DNA from: Acidiphilium sp.
Lineage (GTDB): Bacteria > Pseudomonadota > Alphaproteobacteria > Acetobacterales > Acetobacteraceae
Reading direction: 5' to 3'
Length of the DNA stretch: 56,966 bases
Assembly: GCA_027449105.1 (NCBI GenBank)
Contig: DAIDMG010000004.1
Location: 1-56,966, forward strand
The position numbers and the translations under genes were made by a program. Position 1 is the first letter of the stretch. Each line of letters opens with the position of its first letter. The notes under the pieces are model-generated. The model did not search any database and had not been told where the DNA came from. It saw only the letters and a program-made list of their open reading frames with translations. Shown in pieces: positions 9,224 through 17,269 of the stretch.

Positions 9224-9877
9224 ATGGAGCTGAACGCCGATCTTTCCTGCCCCGCGACAGTCGATAGTGCTGCACTCGCCTGGGTAGCCTCGCCCATGCC
9301 CGGAGTTGAGAGGCGCATGTTAGAGCGCAACGGCAACGAAGTGGCTCGTGCAACCTCACTGGTACGCTACGCGCCCGGATCATCGTTTTCTCCACACATC
9401 CATGGTGCGGGGGAAGAATTCCTAGTCCTGGATGGCGTGTTCTCTGACGAGGCTGGAGATTTTCCAGCCGGTTCCTATGTGCGCAACCCGCCGGGCTCAC
9501 GTCACCAGCCGCGAAGCGCGGCTGGAGCGGTGATGTTCGTCAAACTTCGTCAGATGCCGCCCGAAGAAACACGGTCGATCCGCCTAAACACGCGCGACCC
9601 GACGCTTTGGCACGACTGTGACGAACACCAGCAGGAGGCCCTGTTATTCGAGGCCTCGTGGGAACGGGTGGTGATGCTACGCCTTGCGGCCGGTTACATG
9701 GGGGCAGATGAGGACTGGCCGCATGGTGTCGAAATTTTCGTGATTGACGGCAAGATCGAGATCAATAGCACGTCATGCAATGCAGGCACTTGGCTCCGGC
9801 GACCGCCTGGCAGTGTACTCGCCGTTTCGAGCCAAGGCGGCGCGCTACTGTATCGCAAAAGCGGCCACCTCAGCTGA
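9224..9877 (+). CDS. Double-cupin protein related to the ChrR anti-sigma cupin domain
   Basis: A 217-residue protein of two cupin barrels. The first has the metal-binding set His58, His60, Glu64 (PHIHGAGEEFLVLDG) and His94 (PPGSRHQP); the second, from about residue 125, keeps the fold signature (HGVEIFVIDGKIE and TWLRRPPGS) but fewer metal ligands. Such two-barrel cupins resemble the C-terminal domain of ChrR, but there is no N-terminal zinc anti-sigma domain and no ECF sigma factor gene beside it, so a stand-alone metal-binding or sensing role is more likely. The substrate is unknown. The gene stands alone, flanked by non-coding and decayed DNA. Confidence 0.8.
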   Translation: MELNADLSCPATVDSAALAWVASPMPGVERRMLERNGNEVARATSLVRYAPGSSFSPHIHGAGEEFLVLDGVFSDEAGDFPAGSYVRNPPGSRHQPRSAAGAVMFVKLRQMPPEETRSIRLNTRDPTLWHDCDEHQQEALLFEASWERVVMLRLAAGYMGADEDWPHGVEIFVIDGKIEINSTSCNAGTWLRRPPGSVLAVSSQGGALLYRKSGHLS

Positions 9878-10700
9878 GCACACGTTCTGACTTGATCATC
9901 ATCGCCACCGGGATCTCAGCCCTGCACCTGCGCGCAGTACCAGTAAAGCGCCGCAGGGCGACTAATTGACAGTGAACTTTCAAAACCCGGAGTTTTCTCA
10001 ATATCTCAATCGCATCGTCTGGAACTGGGTCAAGCCGTCATCTGTGCCGAACTGGTCGGCTTCCAGGCTCAACTCGGGATTACCTCCGACGAAGTGAACC
10101 TGCCTATAGCGCGTGACGCGGTTCACGTGGACAAACGAAATCGTCCACCACAAGACATTCTTCATTGCCTGCGGTTTGGCAACAGAATACACGCCGGCGT
10201 CCATGCGGCTCGGACTATCGGACGGCGCTGTACGTTATCGATCGGTTTCGTGTTCCAATCGACGGTGCCAGTTTTCGCTGAACGGATACGCCGGTTCGAC
10301 GAGCGACGGGTGACTAGCACCCGATACGGTGGAGCATTCCACCGCCGACCGGCGTAGGTCAAATCCTTACTTCAGCGGAGATCAAACACGACTCCGATGT
10401 CAGGTCACGCCGCAGCACCAGATTTGGTGCCCGCCACGTTAATCCGATGGTGCCCAAACGCCGCCGCGTGAGAACTTCCATCGTCAACAGCACTGGGGAT
10501 TCTGCTGTTTCGGCGCTTGGCCAACATGTTCGGTCGTTAATTTTGAAAGAGTCGAGGGGCTGCTGAAAATACCGAGACACCGCGTCGCCAGGTACTACAC
10601 CGCTCTTAATTGCCAAAAACTTCGTGGACGACGGGCAATATTTGGCGGTTTAAATTAATAACGGGTCGTTCTGAGATTCGCTTGCTGATGGAGGGTGGTC
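9878..10700. other. Decayed intergenic DNA
   Basis: About 820 bases without an intact gene. Near 10331-10400 it contains a diverged copy of the repeat found at 22 kb. The remainder gives only short frames with no family resemblance; it leads directly into the IS630 remnant. Confidence 0.5.
10331..10400 (+). repeat. Diverged copy of the NPYFSG repeat
   Basis: The DNA here lines up with 22315-22386: both contain TTCCACCGCCG, then AATCCTTA, then an AG-GG-GA block and a CGACT-GATGT block. In one frame the peptide reads RSNPYFSGD, matching RLTNPYFSGE at the other locus. It appears to be a third, partial copy of the element that forms an inverted repeat near 22.3 kb. Confidence 0.5.
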
Positions 10701-11020
10701 ATGAGTTATAGCGTTGATTTACGCGAGCACATAGTTGGCTACGCGCGTCGCGGCGGCAGTCCCGCGAAAGTGCCCCGGTTGTTTCAGCGTCGCCGCACGG
10801 CTCTTGTCGCTGCCTTGGTTCGGCCGATTTGCGACCTCGCGTGAGCCAAGGGAGCGTAAGCGCAAGCTGGTTGAGGTCACACTTGTCGCAGATGCGCGAG
10901 ATTTTTCGGCGCGTTGCTATGGGAGCGAGAACCGCATTTTGGCGTGACAACCAGCGCTATTGGCGGCGCACTGAAGAAAAGGTCGTCAAAAAAAACGACC
11001 AGCTATTCTGACTCTCGTTG
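10701..11020 (+). pseudogene. IS630-family transposase remnant (N-terminal part, frameshifted)
   Basis: The ATG at 10701, preceded by GGAGGG, starts MSYSVDLREHIVGYARRGG, the typical helix-turn-helix opening of IS630 transposases, but the frame stops after 47 codons. Family-like sequence continues in other frames: PRERKRKLVEV and then EREPHFGVTTSAIGGALKK (about 10920-10985). At least two frameshifts separate these pieces. The DDE catalytic domain is not found downstream, so only the DNA-binding half remains and the element is dead. Confidence 0.75.
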
Positions 11021-11214
11021 CCGAACAAGAACATTATTCTCGGCCAATTGCGCGACTGGGTTGCCGTACACGATTGGAATAATTTCGTGTTTTTTAAAAA
11101 ACAACGCAGCAGCATCGCGTGTTTGGCTGCGTCTGACAGCGTGAACCACTTGGTTGGACCAGCACGATACAAGGGGTTTCGTCTAGACGTAGCCCGATCA
11201 GTTTCTAATTTCCG

Positions 11215-12057
11215 TTATGGGGCGAGTACTGCATCCGCCGAAACCCTGGCACTGACGGTATCAACCCCAGCTATCGAAGTCGGCGCGACAAAAGACTCTG
11301 CATTCTCCGCTGTAGGTGCCATGAGCCTCGTGGCTTCTGGTACCGGAATTGGATGCATCGCGAGCTCGATTTTCCTGAAACGCTCAAAACGGGCATGAAG
11401 AGTTCTAGCAACCAAGAGAGCTTCGGCTTGCAGTCGGGCCAAGGCTTTAACGGTGGCCTGTTCCCTAGCCAACTTACGCTGCGCTCGAGACAGCCGCCAG
11501 TGCATGTCAGAAACCACCATATCGGCACTTTGCAGCTTGCCTATGAGCGCCATTAACTCCGGGCCGTTAGATCCGGTCAGCCTGATAGTCTGGACGGCCT
11601 GCCAAATCCCCTCGCCACGCCGCACAAGATACCAGGCATTATAGGTTCCAGTCGTGACGACAACCCCTTTGACGTCTCTGGCCATCGCAATTGCCGCCGC
11701 AATATCGCTATTCACAAGCGCCTGTGCACCGGCAGCAGATTCGGCCCGATGTTGCGAGCGTAGCGTTGACTCAAAAAGGTCTGGCATCATGCGAACAGCG
11801 CCTGTAGCTTGCAGTTTCACAATGGTGGTCGGCGGCTTTGGTGTGGTCGGACGAGCCATTGCCAGCGGCGCAGAGCATACCGCCAAAGCAACGAGCAAAC
11901 CAGTCATGATGCCCGAACGACCAGAAAGGTGCAGCGCACCGCTCCGCAAACATTCATGGTCCTTTGCGGTCGACAAAGGGCGGCCGATCGAGCGGCCTGC
12001 TTTTACCCGTCGGTGTCGATCCCTATCCAGAGCAGCTGTGTGGTCACGGGACGTCAA
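11215..12057 (-). CDS. SIMPL-domain (DUF541) exported protein
   Basis: A protein of up to 280 residues with a SIMPL/DUF541 core: VVVTTGTYNAWYLVRRGEGIWQ-type sequence, a QTIRL strand, and LMALIGKLQSADMVVSDMHW. Members are periplasmic and of uncertain function. The start is unusual. TTG at 12057 has an excellent ribosome site (AAGGAGG, 12065-12071, 7 bases away), but it places 50 mostly basic residues ahead of the hydrophobic export segment; ATG at 11907 gives a normal signal peptide (MTGLLVALAVCSAPLAMA) but no good ribosome site. Either a long leader is real or the 5' end has been rearranged. The C-terminus is alanine- and serine-rich. Confidence 0.75.
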   Translation of the reverse strand: MTSRDHTAALDRDRHRRVKAGRSIGRPLSTAKDHECLRSGALHLSGRSGIMTGLLVALAVCSAPLAMARPTTPKPPTTIVKLQATGAVRMMPDLFESTLRSQHRAESAAGAQALVNSDIAAAIAMARDVKGVVVTTGTYNAWYLVRRGEGIWQAVQTIRLTGSNGPELMALIGKLQSADMVVSDMHWRLSRAQRKLAREQATVKALARLQAEALLVARTLHARFERFRKIELAMHPIPVPEATRLMAPTAENAESFVAPTSIAGVDTVSARVSADAVLAP

Positions 12058-12843
12058 CTCTGATCCTCCTTAGATGAGGCCTCTCCATCACCTAACAAGC
12101 ATAACATGACACCGCAGGTTTTAGAATCCACTCCGGCGGCAAAATGGAAATTTTTCATTGAATCTCAGTCATACCTTTCTCGAGCATCGCCATATCGGAC
12201 GAAACCTTTACCTGCAGTTCAGCAGAGACCCGGCAATCGGTGAGTGTCGTATTGCAGCGTAGCGGCGCCGATCGATATTGGCCGATCTCGAATCTTCCAT
12301 GAATTGGGCGTCGGCTGGCATGCGGCAGTCAGTGCTGTAGACTCGCCTACATTCGCTTCCTTCGGCTGGAGTTCAAACCGGCCTTTGGTGGTCCCGTTAT
12401 CATCGCTCGATATCGCACCGATATGCCGCGGTCTATTGGCCGCGCGAAAGCGCTGTCTCGTTGGCCGCATCGCGCCAAACGGCGAACGAGCGCCATAACG
12501 AAGATCTACCAACTGTTGCGATGAGGCTGCTTTCCTCATGTACCGTTGTCCGAGAAGAGCATTCGATTAGGAAGGGCTAGACGGAAAATGGGTTGTCTTT
12601 CCAGCTACTTTTGGCGATAGCTACCAGAGAATGGGACCACGCGTTCTACAACCGGAAACTCGTTGTAGTGCTCGACATGATACCTACACATCATAGAACG
12701 ACCGACAGCGGTGGGTTAGCCTCGTATCAGGAAAAAGCGGCAGCGTCGTAACCTGGACCCCTGGGCATGAACTCTGTAAATCCAACGACAAATCCCGTCG
12801 TCCCGTTACAACACCGCCGCCGTCATCAGCAACTAACGTATCA
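12058..12843. other. Intergenic region, possible outer-membrane-protein relic
   Basis: Some 786 bases without an intact gene. On the plus strand about 12240-12500 an 84-codon frame contains FHELGVGWHAAVS and DSPTFASFGW, which loosely resembles autotransporter beta-barrel strands, but similarity is too weak to assign. The first bases hold the promoter side of the SIMPL gene. Confidence 0.35.
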
Positions 12844-13317
12844 TTATAACCCGAGATCGCTTAAGGACGGGTGATCGTCCGGACGTCGCCCGAAAGGCCA
12901 GTGGTATTTCCGCTCGTTTTCGCGAATGGGAAGATCATTGATGCACGCAAATCGTCGCTGCATCAGACCATTTTCTCCGAATTCCCAATTCTCATTTCCA
13001 TAAGACCGGAACCAGTTGCCACTGTCGTCGTGCCATTCATAGGCAAAGCGAACGGCGATTCGATTTTCATGGAAGGCCCACAGTTCCTTGATAAGGCGAT
13101 AATCTAGCTCTCGAGCCCATTTACGCGCAAGAAACGCAATGATCTCGTTGCGTCCCCTGATAAATTCGGCGCGGTTCCGCCAGTGGCTGTCAACGGTGTA
13201 ACCAAGTGACACTCGCTCGGGGTCGCGGCTGTTCCAGGCATCCTCAGCCAATCTAACCTTTCGGGTTGCCGCTTCAACTGTGGTGAAGGGCGGCAAAGGT
13301 GGGCGTTCAACTTCCAT
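12844..13317 (-). CDS. DUF1348 / NTF2-like protein
   Basis: A 157-residue protein of the DUF1348 group in the NTF2-like superfamily. Recognisable are the N-terminal [17 protein letters not shown] helix, [14 protein letters not shown], the [19 protein letters not shown] stretch, the [18 protein letters not shown] strands and the final [11 protein letters not shown]...[15 protein letters not shown]. The start is well supported: AAAGGAG lies 7 bases before the ATG. Members are small cone-shaped proteins, some with enzymatic and some with binding roles; no specific reaction is established. It stands alone between decayed DNA and the hemJ-like gene. Confidence 0.9.
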   Translation of the reverse strand: MEVERPPLPPFTTVEAATRKVRLAEDAWNSRDPERVSLGYTVDSHWRNRAEFIRGRNEIIAFLARKWARELDYRLIKELWAFHENRIAVRFAYEWHDDSGNWFRSYGNENWEFGENGLMQRRFACINDLPIRENERKYHWPFGRRPDDHPSLSDLGL

Positions 13318-13683
13318 TTCGCAACTCCTTTTTTATCTTGATCCAAACCATGTATTTAGCCCCGCGCCCCTGCGTCAGACAGGTCCCTTGATCGAACGAA
13401 GCATAACGCACAACACTTCCGCGAACCCGGCGTATCCAATCCAAAAACTGACCCCCGTCATAAACATCGGAGAGCGATACGTCGCAGAGGGCTTTTCAAA
13501 GCTGCACGCCGAGCAGCCCAGCGTAGCACACGGACGGAACAGGCACGGCTTATTAGGGTCGTGGCTCATCGGTAACAGGCAGGGCGGCATTACGTGTCGT
13601 GCGCAATACCGGAGAAGCCGCCAGCAGCCGTGTCACTCGTGAAGATCTATCGCCCGATGGGGCCGCAGTGCAGGGTAAGCTGC
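13318..13683. other. Intergenic region
   Basis: These 366 bases hold no supported gene. A short leftward frame encodes a hydrophobic stretch ending near 13378 (FWIGYAGFAEVLCVML) but has no ribosome binding site. Confidence 0.45.
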
Positions 13684-14124
13684 TCACGGCCGGATCACGA
13701 CCATCCCGACGATAACTGCCCCGAGCACAAGTGGCGCGGCGATCCCGAGACGGAGGGCCGCTAGTGGCGGACAGTTGCCGTCGCGCAGAGAGCGGCGCCA
13801 AGTGGACAGGACGCCGTGATACCCGGACAGTGCAAGTACGGCGACAAATTTGACTAGCCACCACGTTGCATTCCACGCGATGGCACCTGGAATTAGGATT
13901 AGCAGGATCCCGAACCCCCAAGCCGCGTACATGGCGGGGTTGATCATGCGCTTGAAGATCTGACGCTCGAGCGAAACAAAGGCTCTGGCCGCGTCACTGG
14001 CAAGCGGTAGGGTGCAATGACGTAGATAGATGGCCGGTATCGTCAACATCCCAGCCATCCATACGATGACAAAAAAGACATGCGCTGCCAACAGCTCGCG
14101 ATATACGGGCAAAAGCGCCTGCAT
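13684..14124 (-). CDS. HemJ / CopD-like membrane protein
   Basis: A 146-residue protein with four hydrophobic segments. It matches the HemJ (UPF0093) pattern: an early AAHVFFVIVWMAGMLTIPAIYLRH, then FKRMINPAMYAAWGFGILL and WWLVKFVAVLALSGYHGVLS, including the conserved histidine of the first segment and the lysine of WWLVKF. HemJ oxidises protoporphyrinogen IX in haem synthesis; some relatives are annotated only as CopD-family. It follows the ferredoxin gene by 2 bases and is therefore in the truncated haemoglobin/ferredoxin transcript, which suggests a haem-supply or redox role tied to that module. Whether it is the cell's main HemJ cannot be told. Confidence 0.8.
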   Translation of the reverse strand: MQALLPVYRELLAAHVFFVIVWMAGMLTIPAIYLRHCTLPLASDAARAFVSLERQIFKRMINPAMYAAWGFGILLILIPGAIAWNATWWLVKFVAVLALSGYHGVLSTWRRSLRDGNCPPLAALRLGIAAPLVLGAVIVGMVVIRP

Positions 14125-14126
14125 TT

Positions 14127-14459
14127 TCAGGGTTGGCCTGGCTTGTCGGAAAGTAGCCTGATCTTGTCAGGCTTATCCTTCCATTCGTCGGCATCTGCCG
14201 GCGGTTCGCCCTTACGGGTGATGTTGGGCCAGATCGCAGCGAACTCACGGTTCTTTTCCAGCCACGCAATCGCTTTCTCGTCCGAATCCGGCACAATCGC
14301 CTCAGCCGGGCATTCCGGTTCACAGACCCCACAATCGATGCATTCGTCCGGGTGAATCACAAGCATGTTCTCACCAACGTAGAAGCAATCAACCGGACAA
14401 ACTTCCACGCAGTCCATGTACTTACACTTGATACAATTTTCGGTGACAACGTACGCCAT
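14127..14459 (-). CDS. fdxA: FdxA-type 7Fe ferredoxin
   Basis: A 110-residue ferredoxin with one [3Fe-4S] and one [4Fe-4S] cluster motif: [18 protein letters not shown] at residues 9-26 and [16 protein letters not shown] at about 40-55. The tail ([20 protein letters not shown]) is characteristic of alphaproteobacterial FdxA. The ATG at 14459 is chosen over an in-frame ATG 12 codons earlier because GGAG lies 6 bases upstream and [16 protein letters not shown] is the family start. It sits between the truncated haemoglobin and the HemJ-like gene and may pass electrons to one of them; that link is inference. Confidence 0.93.
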   Translation of the reverse strand: MAYVVTENCIKCKYMDCVEVCPVDCFYVGENMLVIHPDECIDCGVCEPECPAEAIVPDSDEKAIAWLEKNREFAAIWPNITRKGEPPADADEWKDKPDKIRLLSDKPGQP

Positions 14460-14666
14460 GGTTACTCCGGAAAACGAAGCGTGTGACGGACACACTTCAA
14501 CGAGGATGAAGCGACAACAGGCGCCTGCGCGAGAGCCGAAGCCGTAGCGAGGTCACGGCTACCATCGCGACACAAATCGACGCCACCTCCCTGAACAGAC
14601 TCAACGATTTCCGCTGAGACCACCGCCAATCGATGAAAGGAAGTTGATGCCGCGTCAACGCTGGCA

Positions 14667-15077
14667 TCAAGCATCGACAGACGACCTGGCAGAAGGTTTC
14701 CGGACCGGGAGTTCGCCCCGATGGACAGCAATACCGCGCGACAAACTGTGGGCGATACGGCGTGCAAGCAGGACGAACCGCTCCGCCGCTGCGGATGGAC
14801 ATTGAACGTAAGCGGTAGCCGCCCACAACTCGAGCCAGCGGGCGAAGTGGTCATCGCCGATTGGCAGCGCCGCATGAGCCTGCATCGGCGTCCCGCTATA
14901 CGCCCCCGTCATCAGTGTCACTGATGACCAAAAGGCGCACATACGCGCAAGATGCTCGCTCCAGTCTCCAATGTTTGCGTTGAAAATGGGGCCAATGAGT
15001 GGATCGCGGCGTGCGGCCGCATAAAAGCTGTGCACCTGCCGTTTGATCATGTCTTCGTCAATGTTTGCCTGTTGCAA
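14667..15077 (-). CDS. Group III truncated haemoglobin
   Basis: A globin of the 2/2 group III class, about 136 residues. Family landmarks are VHSFYAAARRDPLIGPIF, DWSEHLARMCAFWSSVTLMTG with the proximal histidine in HLARM, and HFARWLELWAATA. Such globins bind O2 and NO and are linked to nitrosative stress and microaerobic life. TTG at 15077 is preferred because GAGGAG lies 7 bases upstream (15085-15090); the ATG at 15125 starts directly on an AATACGTATT palindrome and has no ribosome site. It is divergent from nsrR and upstream of fdxA (about 200 bases, no gene) and the hemJ-like gene. NO detoxification is the likely role. Confidence 0.88.
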   Translation of the reverse strand: MQQANIDEDMIKRQVHSFYAAARRDPLIGPIFNANIGDWSEHLARMCAFWSSVTLMTGAYSGTPMQAHAALPIGDDHFARWLELWAATAYVQCPSAAAERFVLLARRIAHSLSRGIAVHRGELPVRKPSARSSVDA

Positions 15078-15123
15078 GATCGCGCTCCTCAAGGACCATG
15101 CTTCACATAGCACCATTGGCGCC

Positions 15124-15188
15124 AAAATACGTATTCAAAATACTAATATCACCATAGACACGAAAGTGGTATCATTAATACGTATTTT
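15124..15188. promoter_or_regulatory. Divergent promoter region with paired AATACGTATT palindromes
   Basis: The 10-bp palindrome AATACGTATT occurs at 15126-15135 and 15177-15186, 51 bases apart, each extended outward or inward by AA/TT (AAAATACGTATT and its exact complement AATACGTATTTT). One lies at the haemoglobin side, the other 19 bases before the nsrR start. Rrf2-family NsrR regulators bind AT-rich dyads, and autoregulation from a divergent promoter is usual, so these are strong operator candidates. Assignment to NsrR is inference. Confidence 0.6.
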
Positions 15189-15205
15189 CTGATTAGGTCT
15201 GCGTG

Positions 15206-15604
15206 ATGGAGTTGACCAGTTATACGGACTACGGTCTGCGAGCGCTGATGCTGCTTGCTGGTCACCCTGATCGCGTGCAGTCGGCCACAGAGCTGGCGCA
15301 CCGCCTTGACATCTCCCGTCACCACCTTGCGAAGATTCTCCTCGACCTCGTCGCTGGAGGTTATCTGGTGAGCCTCCGTGGCCCAGCAGGAGGAGTGCGG
15401 CTGGCACGACCACCTGAAGAGATCCGCGTCGGCGAGGTCGTCCGCTACCTCGAGCGGAAACAGGCTCTGGTCGAATGCTTCCGTCCCGACCATGGCTGCT
15501 GCAACCTATTGCCGTCGTGTCGCCTGAAGGGCGCATTGACCCGCGCAAAGGAAGCGTTTCTCGCCAGCCTCGACCGGAACACGCTCGCTGAAATGGCTCT
15601 GTGA
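15206..15604 (+). CDS. nsrR: Rrf2-family regulator, NsrR-like
   Basis: A 132-residue Rrf2 protein. The N-terminal winged helix (MELTSYTDYGLRALMLLA, then ISRHHLAKILLDLVAGGYL and GPAGGVRLAR) is followed by a cluster-binding loop with Cys91, Cys98, Cys99 and Cys105 in VECFRPDHGCCNLLPSCRLK. This spacing fits NsrR, whose Fe-S cluster senses NO, better than IscR. The ATG at 15206 is preferred to the GTG one codon earlier because NsrR proteins begin like this. It is divergent from a truncated haemoglobin gene and upstream of a Rieske-FAD reductase, consistent with control of an NO-stress regulon. Confidence 0.88.
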   Translation: MELTSYTDYGLRALMLLAGHPDRVQSATELAHRLDISRHHLAKILLDLVAGGYLVSLRGPAGGVRLARPPEEIRVGEVVRYLERKQALVECFRPDHGCCNLLPSCRLKGALTRAKEAFLASLDRNTLAEMAL

Positions 15605-15691
15605 TCAATACCTGCTCTCAACAGGTGCAGCAGATGGGACGGCTGTATGGACCGCCAAGTGTACCGAGAGATAACATAGGAAAGACATTTC

Positions 15692-17221
15692 ATGAATGAG
15701 AGCTCTCAGCTGCTGACTGGTCCAGATTTCAGCAACGGCATTGCGCTTGCGGATATCCCGGCAGCCGGGATGTTCCTCGGGCGAGTCGGCAGCGACTCCG
15801 CGCTGCTCGTGCGCCAGAACGGGACGCTATTTGCCATTGGCGCTATCTGTCCCCATTACGGTGCACCACTGGTCGATGGTCTTCTGGTTGACGAGACCAT
15901 CCGCTGTCCTTGGCACCATGCTTGCTTCAAGCTCCGTACAGGCGAGGTTTTACAACCACCTGCGATGCACAATCTGAAGACCTGGAAAGTTGAACAGTGC
16001 AATGGAAGAGCGTTCGTACGCGAGGCATTGCCCGCACCGCCACGCCCGAAACTATCGCCGGTGGGACTGCCCGCCTCCGTGATCATTGTTGGAGGAGGTG
16101 CTGCCGGCCACGCAGCAGCGGAAACGCTGAGGCGTGAAGGCTATGAAGGTCCCGTCAAACTCCTTACCGCCGATTCTTCGCCACCGTACGACCGACCCAA
16201 CCTCTCGAAAGACTACCTCGCCGGAACCGCAGAGCCTGACTGGATCTCGTTGCGCCCACTGGAGTTTTACGCAGAGAACAATATTGACCTTAAAATTGGT
16301 GCCTCGGTCACAAAAATCGACGCTGAGGACCGAACCGTCGCCCTGTCAGATGGCCGCAAGTTTTCCTACGGGGCGTTGTTGCTTGCCACCGGCGCCCAGC
16401 CAATCAGGCTGGCTGTTCCCGGCGCTGGGTTATCGCACGTGCATGTGTTGCGCACACTTGATGACACCAAAAGGCTCATTGCGTGCGCCGCCCGCGCACG
16501 GAATTGCGTCGTGGTCGGCGCGGGCTTCATTGGACTCGAAGTGGCTGCTTCCCTGCGAACGCGCGGCCTGTCGGTGCACGTTGTATCGCCTGGCACGCGC
16601 CCCATGGAACGAATCCTCGGAGCTGCGCTCAGTGACATGATTCGCGCGACCCATGAATCGCGCGGGGCCATCTTCCATCTCGGCGCCACGGTCGCAACAA
16701 TCACGGACGACAGTGTAACGCTCACATCGGGCAAGCGGTTGCCCGCTGATCTCGTCGTTATGGGAATCGGGGTTCGACCCGAAGTCGCTCTGGCAAAGGA
16801 TGCAGGAATTGCCGTCGATCAAGGTATAACGGTCAACGAACTGATGCAGACGAACGCTCCGCATGTCTATGCGTCAGGCGACATCGCCAGCTGGCCAGAT
16901 CGCCGGAGCGGACAGCGCGTCCGGGTGGAGCATTGGGTAGTGGCTCAACGCCAGGGGCAAACTGCCGCTCGCAACATACTAGGTCAAAGGCGCCCCTTTG
17001 ACGGAGTACCTTTCTTCTGGAGCCAGCATTACGACGTCACCATCTCCTACGTGGGCCATGCCGAGCAGTGGGATCGGCTGGATATCGAGGGCAGTGCGGC
17101 AGCGCGTGACTGCATTGCCAGCTTTTGGCTTCGCGGCAAAAAACTAGCCGTTGCTACCGTCGGTCGCGACCGCGACAGCCTGCGGGCCGAACTCGCATTC
17201 GAACAGGAGCGTACGCCATAA
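15692..17221 (+). CDS. Rieske-FAD-dependent NAD(P)H:ferredoxin-type reductase (AIF-like)
   Basis: A 509-residue fusion. Residues 15-110 form a Rieske [2Fe-2S] domain with Cys53, His55 (CPHYGAPLVDG) and Cys72, His75 (CPWHHACF). Residues 125-415 form a two-dinucleotide-domain flavoprotein: FAD motif VIIVGGGAAGHAAAETL, NAD(P)H motif CVVVGAGFIGLEVAASL and YASGDIASW for FAD; a C-terminal dimerisation domain follows (FFWSQHYDVTISYVGHA). Architecture matches AIF/AifL-type reductases that feed ferredoxins or oxygenases. It follows nsrR by 87 bases on the same strand, so it is probably co-controlled. The natural electron acceptor could be the neighbouring FdxA or the truncated haemoglobin; both are inference. 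Confidence 0.9.
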   Translation: MNESSQLLTGPDFSNGIALADIPAAGMFLGRVGSDSALLVRQNGTLFAIGAICPHYGAPLVDGLLVDETIRCPWHHACFKLRTGEVLQPPAMHNLKTWKVEQCNGRAFVREALPAPPRPKLSPVGLPASVIIVGGGAAGHAAAETLRREGYEGPVKLLTADSSPPYDRPNLSKDYLAGTAEPDWISLRPLEFYAENNIDLKIGASVTKIDAEDRTVALSDGRKFSYGALLLATGAQPIRLAVPGAGLSHVHVLRTLDDTKRLIACAARARNCVVVGAGFIGLEVAASLRTRGLSVHVVSPGTRPMERILGAALSDMIRATHESRGAIFHLGATVATITDDSVTLTSGKRLPADLVVMGIGVRPEVALAKDAGIAVDQGITVNELMQTNAPHVYASGDIASWPDRRSGQRVRVEHWVVAQRQGQTAARNILGQRRPFDGVPFFWSQHYDVTISYVGHAEQWDRLDIEGSAAARDCIASFWLRGKKLAVATVGRDRDSLRAELAFEQERTP

Positions 17222-17269
17222 CGATGTCGCTGCAGTCAGCCCGATCTCACCTCTCGTCACGCCCCAGCG

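Noticed and set aside
8769-9500. 243-codon leftward frame
   Set aside because: It overlaps the well-supported cupin gene on the other strand and has no family features.
12219-12539. 106-codon leftward frame
   Set aside because: No ribosome site or recognisable domain; the opposite strand looks no less coding.
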